A stretch of DNA of 6,691 nucleotides from positions 1-6,691 of the forward strand of contig DGEC01000075.1 in assembly GCA_002385745.1 (NCBI GenBank), given 5' to 3'. The notes beneath the pieces were generated by a model. It saw only the letters and a program-made list of their open reading frames with translations, had not been told where the DNA came from and did no database searches. The stretch comes from Firmicutes bacterium UBA3936 (GTDB lineage: Bacteria > Bacillota > Dethiobacteria > Dethiobacterales > Dethiobacteraceae). A program made the translations under genes and the position numbers. This document shows, one piece after another, positions 1 to 6,495 of this stretch; position 1 is the stretch's first letter; the number at the start of each line of letters is the position of its first letter.

Positions 1-23
1 CAGTGACTTTGTCTACAGTCTGG

Positions 24-38
24 GCAAACGGTGTTTTT
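24..38 (+). repeat. 15-base direct repeat, copy 1 (copy 2 at 1455-1469)
   Basis: The 15-mer GCAAACGGTGTTTTT occurs identically at 24-38 and 1455-1469, inside the terminators before and after the first gene. In copy 1 it is the left arm plus the loop. In copy 2 it is the loop end plus the right arm and part of the T tail. The flanking bases do not match. It may be chance within T-rich terminators, or a trace of duplication or recombination around the first gene. Confidence 0.6.
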
Positions 39-53
39 ACCGTTTGCTTTTTT
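24..53 (+). terminator. Rho-independent terminator of an upstream gene
   Basis: A perfect 9-bp stem (24-32 pairing with 39-47) closes a 6-base loop of mostly T and is followed by six T residues (48-53). This is a textbook intrinsic terminator on the + strand. It ends a transcription unit that lies to the left of the window, so the first full gene needs its own promoter. The left arm plus loop recurs in the next terminator (see the repeat entry). Confidence 0.8.
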
Positions 54-62
54 CTAGTAATT

Positions 63-93
63 TTTGCATAGACTTTGTGAAACTTGGAATAAT
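63..93 (+). promoter_or_regulatory. Candidate sigma-A promoter of the ferritin-like gene
   Basis: A good -10 element, AATAAT at 88-93 (5 of 6 matches to TATAAT), is preceded by TG at 85-86, giving the extended -10 pattern TGnAATAAT. A weak -35, TTTGCA at 63-68, lies 19 bases upstream. It sits just after the upstream terminator and would give a leader of roughly 25 bases before the start at 125. The -35 match is poor, so this is a prediction by pattern and position only. Confidence 0.4.
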
Positions 94-110
94 GAAAAAG
101 ATAAATAATG

Positions 111-117
111 AAAGGAG
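111..117 (+). promoter_or_regulatory. Shine-Dalgarno site fixing the start at 125
   Basis: AAAGGAG lies 7 bases before the ATG at 125. In-frame upstream starts at 44 and 92 lack such a site. The ATG at 92 also overlaps the predicted -10 element, and 44 lies inside the upstream terminator stem. The 125 start is therefore preferred. Confidence 0.8.
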
Positions 118-124
118 ACTGCCT

Positions 125-1396
125 ATGTTTAACCCTTTTGAACAAAAGCCGATACTGCTTGGAGATGCCATTGGTAACTGGGATTCCTTATATTCAAAAA
201 CATATGACAAGCATACGGCGGATCCCTACACAAAAGTACGCATCATCCTTATGAATGGCATTGAAATTGAATCTGTACTGTTTTCTCACCAGTTTCACCG
301 CCACTGTACGGACAATGAACTGCGGCGCGATATAGCCTTTATCCGCCGCATCGACCAGCTGCAGCAGAAACGGATTAACTGGCTGCCGCCCATTGGTGAA
401 ACACCGCTGGAAACCACCATTGGTTATGAGCATGTGGCAGTTGATTTAACAGCCTGGCTTGCGCAAAATGAGCCGAATTTCTATGTCAAGGAAACTCTGG
501 ACCTTGCCCTGCTGGAGGATTTTGACCACTTGTACCGCTACGCCAATTTAATGGATCTGGATAAAAATATTCCTGCGCAGAAACTGGTAAAGGAATATGT
601 GGAAATTATGCCGGCACGCCCGACAATATCACACCACCGGCATCCGAGTGATACCGTCAGGGGGTATATTAATTTCCGCAATGCCGATATTCGTACAAAG
701 CTTAATATTTTAACCATTACAGCCGCAGAGCAGCAAACAATGAATTTTTATATGAACATAGGACCTACATATTACAACGACCTGGGGCGGCAGCTTTACC
801 AGGAAATTGCCATGGTAGAAGAAGTTCATGTAACTCAATACGGCGCTTTAATTGATCCAAGCTGTACCTGGCTGGAAGCACTCCTGTTGCACAAGTATAA
901 CGAATGCTATCTCTATTATTCCTTCTATCTGGATGAAGTGGACCCGCAAATTAAATCGATTTGGCAAATGCACCTTGAGCAGGAAATTGCCCAGTTGCAT
1001 AGGGCTAAAGACCTGCTTGCTCAGCATGAAAACAAAGACTGGCAGCAGGTGGTAGGCAACGGAACTTTCCCTAAGCTGCTCAAATTCCATAATACAAAGG
1101 ATTACCTGCGCAAGGTGCTTGCCGAAACAGTTGAGAATACGGGCAACGGGGAAGTTGTCTGGAACGTCAACGACCTGCCGGATAATCATACTTTCTTCTG
1201 GTATCAGGGCACAGTAAACCATAATGTCAATTCCGTCCCCAGCCACAGGGTTATTGCGGAGCATCAGAAGATGAAAGGTATTGATTACCGTTATGAGGAC
1301 AGCCCGAACCCCATTAAGTCACTGCAGGACCGCAGGAGGGACAATGTGGAACTGGGCAGGGTTAAGCAAAGAGCAAGGCAAATGGCCGGGGTATGA
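125..1396 (+). CDS. Putative ferritin-like (diiron-type) protein of unknown function
   Basis: A 423-residue soluble protein with no signal peptide or membrane segment. I do not recognise a named family with certainty. The middle and C-terminal part (about residues 195-300) looks like long amphipathic helices carrying carboxylate and histidine ligands: E202, E232-x-x-H235, E251/H256, E260, and E285/E287 with H292. An earlier helical pair (about 95-143) carries E96, E102-H103 and E131/D132 with H135. This spacing recalls ferritin/rubrerythrin-type diiron bundles, but the last helix lacks a canonical E-x-x-H, so metal binding is inferred. The N-terminal 90 residues have a strand-like stretch (37-55) and then an Arg/Gln-rich helix. 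The C-terminal tail after 340 is Trp-, Asn- and His-rich and ends in a basic segment. The gene stands alone between two terminators. A role in oxygen or oxidative-stress handling in an anaerobe is possible but unproven. The reading frame is certain; the family is not. Confidence 0.8.
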   Translation: MFNPFEQKPILLGDAIGNWDSLYSKTYDKHTADPYTKVRIILMNGIEIESVLFSHQFHRHCTDNELRRDIAFIRRIDQLQQKRINWLPPIGETPLETTIGYEHVAVDLTAWLAQNEPNFYVKETLDLALLEDFDHLYRYANLMDLDKNIPAQKLVKEYVEIMPARPTISHHRHPSDTVRGYINFRNADIRTKLNILTITAAEQQTMNFYMNIGPTYYNDLGRQLYQEIAMVEEVHVTQYGALIDPSCTWLEALLLHKYNECYLYYSFYLDEVDPQIKSIWQMHLEQEIAQLHRAKDLLAQHENKDWQQVVGNGTFPKLLKFHNTKDYLRKVLAETVENTGNGEVVWNVNDLPDNHTFFWYQGTVNHNVNSVPSHRVIAEHQKMKGIDYRYEDSPNPIKSLQDRRRDNVELGRVKQRARQMAGV

Positions 1397-1440
1397 TGCC
1401 TGTTCACTGGTTCCCCGGTTTCCAGGTAATTTGCAAGTCA

Positions 1441-1471
1441 AAAAACACCGTGTAGCAAACGGTGTTTTTTT
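1441..1471 (+). terminator. Intrinsic terminator after the ferritin-like gene
   Basis: A perfect 11-bp stem (1441-1451 with 1459-1469) closes a 7-base loop and runs into a continuous T tract (1465-1471). The left arm begins with A residues that pair with the tail, so it might also work weakly on the other strand. It lies 44 bases after the TGA stop and isolates this gene from the next one. Confidence 0.85.
1455..1469 (+). repeat. 15-base direct repeat, copy 2 (copy 1 at 24-38)
   Basis: This is identical to 24-38. Here it covers the 3' side of the loop and the complete right arm of the terminator at 1441-1471. Together the two copies bracket the ferritin-like gene about 1.4 kb apart. Confidence 0.6.
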
Positions 1472-1502
1472 ACGCCGCGCTGCCTGCAATGCAAAAAAGG
1501 TA

Positions 1503-1531
1503 TTGACAGACAAATGGAGAATATTTTTATT
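1503..1531 (+). promoter_or_regulatory. Candidate sigma-A promoter of the enoate-reductase-like gene
   Basis: A consensus -35 TTGACA at 1503-1508 is followed after 17 bases by TTTATT at 1526-1531 (4 of 6 matches to TATAAT). TATTCT at 1528-1533 is an alternative -10 with 19-base spacing. It lies directly downstream of the previous terminator and gives a leader of about 60 bases before the start at 1600. The perfect -35 and the position make this the best promoter call on the + strand. Confidence 0.55.
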
Positions 1532-1599
1532 CTACCAGGGCTTTATCCCGCAGAAAAAATGCAACTAATTTAATCATCAATTAAGAAAGGAAGATTTAT

Positions 1600-3594
1600 A
1601 TGGGATCAGCCTACAAGCATGTATTTGAACCAATTAAAGTCAGAGGCGTAGTTTTTAAAAACCGGATTGAATTTGCACCTCCTTCTCCCAACCTTGCCAG
1701 CAAGGACGGGAAGGTAACGCCTGAATTTGTTGAATTTTTCAGGCCCTTTGCAGAGGGCGGTGCTGCAATTATTGATGTCGGGAACAGTGTCATTGATATC
1801 AAGGAGGCAAATGACGAAGAGCGCCAGCTGGATCTCAGCAGCGATGACTGCATTTTGCCGCTGACTCGTTTTGTTGAAATGTGCCAGGGTTACGGGGCGC
1901 AGCCTTCACTTGAAATTAACCATAACGGTTTGGATTCTCACTATGATAAAACGGGAAGACCCGCCATTGCTCCCTCACCGCTGATTCCCCCTGTTGAAAT
2001 CATTCGTGCCAAAGAGGCGGGCAGAAAGCCTGTTCCTACAGAGCCTATGGATTATTACAAAATCAAGGAAACCATTGAAAAGTATGCCATGGCTGCTTAC
2101 CGCTGCAAGCGGGCCGGTTTTAAAATGTGCATGATTCACGGCGGTCACGGAAACTTGATTTCGCAATTTGCCAGTCCCCTTTACAACAGGCGTACGGATG
2201 AGTACGGGGGCTCCCTGGAAAACAGGGCACGCTTTGCCATTGAGGTTTTGGACAGAGTCCGCGAACTTTGCGGTGAAGACTTTGTAATTGAATACCGGAT
2301 TTCTGCGGATGAAATTCATCCTGACGGGATGCATTTTGAAGAAACCCTGAAATTTATTGAACTGATTCAGGAGAAAATTGATATCTTGCATGTTTCGGCA
2401 GGGCTGCACGGGATTCCTGAATACATGCGCTACTGGTGGCAAAATTACATGATGGAAAGGGAATTTAATGTCCATTATGCCGCTGCCATTAAAAAGGCAT
2501 TCCCCAACCTGTTGATCAATACGGTCGGTTCAATAATGAGTATTGATGCGGCTGAAAGGATTCTGGCGGAAGGTAAAGCTGACTTTGTTTCCATGTGCCG
2601 CCCGCTGCTGGCCGATCCGTATATGCCCCGCAAGTATGCCCTGGGGCGGGAAGAAGATCATCGTCCCTGCCTCCGCTGCCAATACTGCGGTGCCCGCCTG
2701 CTGGTTCCGGCTGTCATCAATTGTGCCGTTAATCCCTATCTGGGCGATGAAGTTGAATTTCCCGGCCACAAAGTTAAAAAGGCGGAAGTCAAGAAAAGAG
2801 TGGCCGTTGTCGGCGGTGGACCTGCAGGCATTCAGGCGATGCTGACGCTTTGCGAGCGCGGGCATGATGTGACGCTTTACGAAAAAAGCGGCCGCCTTGG
2901 CGGGAATGTAGTTGCCGCCGCCGCTCCTTCCTTTAAAATTGATATGAAGGATTATCTGGCTTATCTTGTTCGTCAGGCCGAAAAAGCCCCCGCCCGCATT
3001 CTGCTCAATACAGAAGCGACAAAGGAAATGCTTGATAAGGAGAATTATGACGCCCTGATCATTGCCGTCGGCGCAGAACCGGTTATCCCCAAACTGCCCG
3101 GTATCGATAAGCCCCATGTTCATTGGGCACCGAAAGCTGATTTGGGCGAGATTGAAGTCGGGGAAAAGACTGTTATCGTCGGAGCCGGTGCAGTTGGCAT
3201 TGAATGTGCCATTAATCTGAAGCAAAAAGGCAAAGACGTGACTGTAATAGAAATGGCACCGGAATTAAACGCGCTCATGGCTGCTTCCCGGGCTCTTTAC
3301 ATGGAGTATATGAACCTTATAGAAGGGCTTCAGATTCCGGTACATTTAAACTGCAAGCTTGAGGAAGTAACCGACAAGAGCGTCATTTGCAGCAATATGA
3401 ATCTTTCAGGCAGAATTGAATTCCCCGCCGATACGGTGCTTTTGGCTTTGGGCATGACTTCCAGAGAAGATGTGGCTTTTGCCCTGCGGCGCAGTGCGCC
3501 GGAAACGGAGGTCTTCGTTGTCGGTGATGCGGCGGAAGTCGGAGATATTGCCACCGCTGTCAAGTCGGCTTTCAAGGCCGCCGCATATATTTAA
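1600..3594 (+). CDS. FMN/FAD/4Fe-4S enoate reductase of the Old Yellow Enzyme / 2,4-dienoyl-CoA reductase family
   Basis: A complete 664-residue protein, close to the length of E. coli FadH. The family reduces activated C=C bonds of enoates, dienoyl-CoAs, cinnamates or steroids, passing electrons from NAD(P)H through FAD and 4Fe-4S to FMN. An N-terminal TIM barrel (about 5-350) shows the family signature RTDEYGGSLENRARF (198-212), the barrel strand EYRIS (231-235) and the FMN phosphate-side motifs TVGS (308-311) and CRPLLADP (333-340). Cluster cysteines are C357, C360, C363 and C375. A Rossmann FAD motif VVGGGPAG (403-410) and an NAD(P)H motif IVGAGAVG (526-533) follow, and VVGDAAE (640-646) is the closing FAD-contact motif. 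The sequence is HGGHGNLISQF (180-190), with Asn where FadH and many relatives have the Tyr proton donor. AAAGGAAG six bases upstream supports the ATG. The gene is monocistronic, with its own promoter and terminator. The substrate cannot be told from sequence; an enoate or enoyl-CoA is likely. Confidence 0.93.
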   Translation: MGSAYKHVFEPIKVRGVVFKNRIEFAPPSPNLASKDGKVTPEFVEFFRPFAEGGAAIIDVGNSVIDIKEANDEERQLDLSSDDCILPLTRFVEMCQGYGAQPSLEINHNGLDSHYDKTGRPAIAPSPLIPPVEIIRAKEAGRKPVPTEPMDYYKIKETIEKYAMAAYRCKRAGFKMCMIHGGHGNLISQFASPLYNRRTDEYGGSLENRARFAIEVLDRVRELCGEDFVIEYRISADEIHPDGMHFEETLKFIELIQEKIDILHVSAGLHGIPEYMRYWWQNYMMEREFNVHYAAAIKKAFPNLLINTVGSIMSIDAAERILAEGKADFVSMCRPLLADPYMPRKYALGREEDHRPCLRCQYCGARLLVPAVINCAVNPYLGDEVEFPGHKVKKAEVKKRVAVVGGGPAGIQAMLTLCERGHDVTLYEKSGRLGGNVVAAAAPSFKIDMKDYLAYLVRQAEKAPARILLNTEATKEMLDKENYDALIIAVGAEPVIPKLPGIDKPHVHWAPKADLGEIEVGEKTVIVGAGAVGIECAINLKQKGKDVTVIEMAPELNALMAASRALYMEYMNLIEGLQIPVHLNCKLEEVTDKSVICSNMNLSGRIEFPADTVLLALGMTSREDVAFALRRSAPETEVFVVGDAAEVGDIATAVKSAFKAAAYI

Positions 3595-3611
3595 AAGAAA
3601 ATAAAACAAGG

Positions 3612-3645
3612 AAACCGGCGTTAGCAAAAATAACGCCGGTTTTTT
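3612..3645 (+). terminator. Intrinsic terminator after the enoate-reductase-like gene
   Basis: A perfect 12-bp GC-rich stem (3612-3623 with 3631-3642) closes a 7-base A-rich loop, and T residues continue to 3645. It starts 18 bases after the TAA stop and separates the flavoenzyme from the downstream transporter operon. Confidence 0.88.
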
Positions 3646-3726
3646 CATCCGGAAGCCTTTGGAAGGGGAAGGCATTGTTGTATCAGGATTAACAATAACC
3701 AAGGCCAAAGTAATTGATATTTCCTA

Positions 3727-3756
3727 TTGTACATTTTTTTGCGGTAAACTTAAGAT
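3727..3756 (+). promoter_or_regulatory. Weak candidate promoter of the yedE-yedF operon
   Basis: TTGTAC (3727-3732) and TAAGAT (3751-3756) are spaced by 18 bases in an AT-rich stretch. Each hexamer is only a partial match. A promoter is expected between the terminator at 3612-3645 and the gene at 3798, and this is the best pair I see. I recognise no riboswitch or clear operator in 3646-3797. Confidence 0.3.
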
Positions 3757-3797
3757 AAATGTAGCTGTTGCAAGTAACATAAAAGGGGAGCTGATGA

Positions 3798-4859
3798 ATG
3801 AGGAATTTCCTTTCTACCCGGAAGGGGATTGTTCTTGTTGGTATTATTATCGGTGTTTTAGCTGCATTATTGCAAAAGCTGGGCAACCCGGGGAATATGG
3901 GCATTTGCGTGGCCTGTTTTATCCGGGATACAGCCGGTGGGCTGGGTCTTCACAGGGCGGCAATTGTCCAGTATGTACGGCCTGAAATTATTGGTTTTGT
4001 CATAGGTTCACTTATTGCCGCCTATGCCTTTAAGGAATTCAGACCCCGGGCCGGTTCTGCGCCTATTGTCAGGTTTGTGCTGGGCTTTTTTGCCATGATT
4101 GGCGCCCTTATTTTTCTCGGCTGTCCCTGGCGCGCACTGCTCCGCCTGGCCGGCGGCGACTGGAATGCTATCTTTGGTCTGCTGGGACTGGCCTTTGGCG
4201 TGTGGATAGGAGTTCTGTTTCTCAAGAACGGTTACAGCCTGGGACGTACCCAAAAAACCTACACGGCTGCCGGCTGGATTTTCCCTTTGATGATGGCCGG
4301 CCTGTTGGTGCTTGTGCTTTTTAAATCCGGTTCTTTATTTTTTAGCGAGGAAGGTCCCGGGTCAATGCATGCCCCGCTGCTTGTTTCTTTAGTAATAGCT
4401 GTTATTATAGGCTTTATCGCCCAGCGCAGCCGTTTTTGCACCATGGGTGCGCTGCGGGATTTGATTCTGTTCAAACATGTGCACCTTTTTTCCGGTATAG
4501 TTGCCCTGGCAGTGGCAGCCTTTGCAACAAACCTTATCCTTGGACAGTTTAATCCGGGCTTTGAAGGACAGCCGGTTGCCCATACGATGCAAATTTGGAA
4601 TTTTGGCGGCATGGTGTTGGCCGGGCTGGCCTTTGCTTTGGCAGGCGGTTGCCCGGGCCGTCAGCTCTTCCTGTCCGGTGAAGGTGACGGGGATGCTGCC
4701 GTTTTTGTTCTGGGTATGCTTACCGGCGCTGCCTTTGCCCATAATTTTTCTTTGGCCAGTTCTCCTGCAGGAGTAACCTCCGGTGGAATAACAGCCCTGA
4801 TAATCGGCCTCGTTGTCTGCCTGTTTATCGGGTTTACCATGCGCGAAAAAGCGTTATAA
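3798..4859 (+). CDS. yedE: YedE-family membrane transporter (putative selenium or sulfur-compound uptake)
   Basis: A 353-residue integral membrane protein with about nine or ten hydrophobic segments (for example near 11-29, 60-78, 91-108, 124-143, 160-177, 193-208, 231-249, 267-284, 300-317 and 328-347). It belongs to the YeeE/YedE family, which moves thiosulfate or related sulfur species through a channel lined by conserved cysteines. The YedE branch is associated with selenium metabolism. Visible hallmarks are the CVAC pair (C37, C40), FLGCPWR (C109), SRFCTMG (C214) and GGCPGRQ (C285), plus the conserved block LHRAAIVQYVRPEI (51-64). Two related halves are suggested by the repeated Gly-Cys-Pro motif. 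The start follows AAGGGGAG by 7 bases; a closer ATG at 3794 is in another frame. The TusA-like gene follows after only 27 bases, as in E. coli yedE-yedF, so the two are probably co-transcribed. The exact substrate is unknown. Confidence 0.9.
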   Translation: MRNFLSTRKGIVLVGIIIGVLAALLQKLGNPGNMGICVACFIRDTAGGLGLHRAAIVQYVRPEIIGFVIGSLIAAYAFKEFRPRAGSAPIVRFVLGFFAMIGALIFLGCPWRALLRLAGGDWNAIFGLLGLAFGVWIGVLFLKNGYSLGRTQKTYTAAGWIFPLMMAGLLVLVLFKSGSLFFSEEGPGSMHAPLLVSLVIAVIIGFIAQRSRFCTMGALRDLILFKHVHLFSGIVALAVAAFATNLILGQFNPGFEGQPVAHTMQIWNFGGMVLAGLAFALAGGCPGRQLFLSGEGDGDAAVFVLGMLTGAAFAHNFSLASSPAGVTSGGITALIIGLVVCLFIGFTMREKAL

Positions 4860-4886
4860 AAACAATATTGACGGGGGAGGATAAAA

Positions 4887-5108
4887 ATGGGAAAAGTTGT
4901 TGATGCCAGGGGATTGTCCTGTCCCCAGCCGGTAATGATGGCAATTACCGAGATGAAAAAGAGCACCGGCGGTGAATTGGAAGTTCTGGTGGATACCGAT
5001 ACGGCCAAGGAAAATGTCAGCCGGGCAGCTGAGTCCAACGGCTGGACGGTTGTTGAAATTAAGGAAACCGGCGGTGAATACAGTATTAGAATAAAAAAAC
5101 AGTCCTGA
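4887..5108 (+). CDS. yedF: TusA/YedF-family sulfur-carrier protein
   Basis: A 73-residue cytoplasmic protein of the TusA (SirA-like) fold, full length for the stand-alone family (about 75-80 residues). The active-site motif Cys-Pro-x-Pro is present at C12-P15 in the context ARGLSCPQPV; the cysteine carries persulfide, or possibly selenium. The following ENVSRAAESNGW block (residues 35-46) resembles YedF-type members, which sit beside YedE. The longer YedF of selenium-using bacteria has an extra C-terminal DsrE-like domain, which is absent here. A strong GGGGGAGG site lies 6 bases before the ATG. The gene lies 27 bases after yedE and is followed by a bidirectional terminator. It likely accepts the sulfur or selenium species imported by YedE, by analogy with the YeeE-YeeD thiosulfate pair. 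A tRNA-thiolation role like that of true TusA is less likely in this context. Confidence 0.88.
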   Translation: MGKVVDARGLSCPQPVMMAITEMKKSTGGELEVLVDTDTAKENVSRAAESNGWTVVEIKETGGEYSIRIKKQS

Positions 5109-5183
5109 CCACTTTAGCCATGTTTTAATGTGTGCAGGAAAGCTGATGAAAATACCGTTAATTATGGCGCTTACAAGCAGACG

Positions 5184-5220
5184 AAAAGGGACGTTATCGC
5201 TCAGGGATAACGTCCCTTTT
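5184..5220. terminator. Bidirectional terminator between convergent genes
   Basis: A perfect 15-bp stem (5184-5198 with 5206-5220) closes a 7-base loop. The arms begin with AAAA and end with TTTT, so each strand yields a GC-rich hairpin ending in U residues. It lies between the rightward TusA-like gene (ends 5108) and the leftward transporter gene (ends 5275), and can serve both. No gene is visible in 5109-5274. Confidence 0.85.
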
Positions 5221-5274
5221 GAACGGTACTGCTAAACTGACATTTGCTTGCCGCTCAGGGGCATCGCTTGCAGA

Positions 5275-6471
5275 TTATCCGGTAACCGTCGGTTCCTGCA
5301 TATCCTTTACTTCGGCCGTTTTGGCCTCATAATCTTTATAGGCATGAAGATTAAACAGCAGGAGGGGAATGACGAGCATTACAGCACAGAAAAGAAACAT
5401 TGCGGCAAGGGAAGTAAAAGCGGTAAACAGGCCGATAACAATGGAACCGCCGCTGATCCCGATGTCAACAAAGGTAAGGTGGGTAGCAGTTGCTGCGCTG
5501 CGCCGGTCAGCGGGCACCATATTGATTACCATGGCCTGCAGCGTGGGCATAACAATGCCGCTTCCCAAACCAAGGATGAAAGAGGCTGTACTGTAAAGGA
5601 TAATTTCCTTGCTGGCGGCCAAAAGGAGAAGACCAAGTATTGTAACAATTATCCCGGCAAGGAAAACATGGCGCGGGCCGTTTTTATCCATAATTCTGCC
5701 GGCAAAAAGCCGGGACACGGCAACCCCTGCGGCATTGAGCATAAAGTAGATGGCGCCGTTGGCAATTCCGATTTCTTCGCTGAACAAAATTACATAAGTC
5801 AGCAGCACGCCGGTCAGGCTGCTATAGATGACAGTAATTACTGCTACTGAGAGGACACGTTTTTCAATGATGTTATCCAGAGTTATTTTTTTTCTTTCCA
5901 GTTTGATCTGCGGGTAGGAAATAAAGAGAGACAATACAAAGGCAAGGGCAACGAGAGTTCCTGAAGTGATGAACAGGGCTGCGTATCCTGCTTTGTTCAT
6001 TACCCAGAGACCGATTATAGGCCCTACGGCCAGGGAAAAGGTGTTCCCCAAACCGGCATAGCCTACTCCTTCGCCCCTTCTGTCTGCCGGTACAATATCA
6101 GCCACAATTGTACCGGCTCCCGTCGTAGCAATGCCGAAAAAGAATCCCTGCAGCATTCTGGCAATTATTAAAGCCAAAACGGTGGTGGCTATGATATTGC
6201 CGAAAGTGGCAACGGTAATCAACAGCATGGATAAAAGGAAAACTTTTTTTCTGCCTGCGACGTCATATATATACCCGGCATATGGCCTGGCAAGCAGGGC
6301 AAACAATGGATAGACACCCATAATCAGCCCGATCAGCGACTGGGGAGAGCCGATATCTTCCGCGTATAAAGGCATTGTTGAGTATAACAGGGAAAAGCCC
6401 GACCACATTAAAATGTTTGTCAGAAACAGAAGCGTAAAGGTTCTTGTCCAAAGATTGTTTTTTGTGCTCAA
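5275..6471 (-). CDS. Major facilitator superfamily transporter (putative drug/solute efflux)
   Basis: A 398-residue protein with the hydrophobic pattern of 12 transmembrane helices and a central cytoplasmic loop near residues 193-208. The motif-A loop between helices 2 and 3 is clear: GYIYDVAGRKKV (66-77). Motif B appears as RMLQGF (105-110). Helix 5 shows the antiporter-type motif C (GLGNTFSLAVGP, 140-151), which points to proton-coupled export, but the substrate cannot be deduced. VPADRR occurs after helix 4 (127-132) and again in the C-terminal half, reflecting the internal duplication of the family. The start is TTG: it has a fair Shine-Dalgarno site, and the next in-frame ATG would cut into helix 1. 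It lies 24 bases after the stop of the partial upstream gene with no terminator between, so co-transcription is likely. It converges on the yedE-yedF operon. Confidence 0.9.
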   Translation of the reverse strand: MSTKNNLWTRTFTLLFLTNILMWSGFSLLYSTMPLYAEDIGSPQSLIGLIMGVYPLFALLARPYAGYIYDVAGRKKVFLLSMLLITVATFGNIIATTVLALIIARMLQGFFFGIATTGAGTIVADIVPADRRGEGVGYAGLGNTFSLAVGPIIGLWVMNKAGYAALFITSGTLVALAFVLSLFISYPQIKLERKKITLDNIIEKRVLSVAVITVIYSSLTGVLLTYVILFSEEIGIANGAIYFMLNAAGVAVSRLFAGRIMDKNGPRHVFLAGIIVTILGLLLLAASKEIILYSTASFILGLGSGIVMPTLQAMVINMVPADRRSAATATHLTFVDIGISGGSIVIGLFTAFTSLAAMFLFCAVMLVIPLLLFNLHAYKDYEAKTAEVKDMQEPTVTG

Positions 6472-6479
6472 GAAGAAAA

Positions 6480-6484
6480 CACCT
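6480..6484 (-). promoter_or_regulatory. Shine-Dalgarno site supporting a TTG start
   Basis: On the minus strand AGGTG lies 8 bases before the TTG at 6471-6469. No in-frame ATG lies between this site and helix 1, so the TTG start is preferred. The match is moderate, which together with TTG suggests modest translation. Confidence 0.55.
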
Positions 6485-6495
6485 GCCTGCCGTAA

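Noticed and set aside
1394..1429. Possible selenocysteine read-through of the TGA ending the ferritin-like gene, prompted by the selenium-linked genes nearby
   Set aside because: Only eleven further codons follow before TAA, and they overlap no domain. The segment runs toward the terminator and no convincing SECIS-like hairpin is seen directly after the TGA.
1570..1584. TTAAT/ATTAA inverted repeat with a 5-base spacer before the flavoenzyme gene as an operator
   Set aside because: The arms are only 5 bp in a very AT-rich leader, which is easily chance. No regulator gene is adjacent.
2530..3225. Long minus-strand open frame (231 codons) opposite the flavoenzyme
   Set aside because: It lies entirely antisense to a gene with complete, recognisable domains. 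Its translation shows no domain motif and there is no convincing ribosome site.
3659..3985. 108-codon frame overlapping the start of yedE
   Set aside because: It overlaps the yedE coding start in another frame. The ATG at 3794 is only 4 bases from the Shine-Dalgarno site, and the product has no recognisable features, whereas the yedE frame is strongly conserved.
5198..5260. Nine-base CGCTCAGGG repeated at 5198-5206 and 5252-5260
   Set aside because: It is too short to be significant, and the second copy shows no hairpin or other context.
5248..5850. 200-codon plus-strand open frame opposite the transporter
   Set aside because: Its translation is low-complexity and polar (Lys, Gly, Asn, His), as expected for the complement of a membrane-protein gene. 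It starts without a ribosome site and overlaps the recognised transporter.
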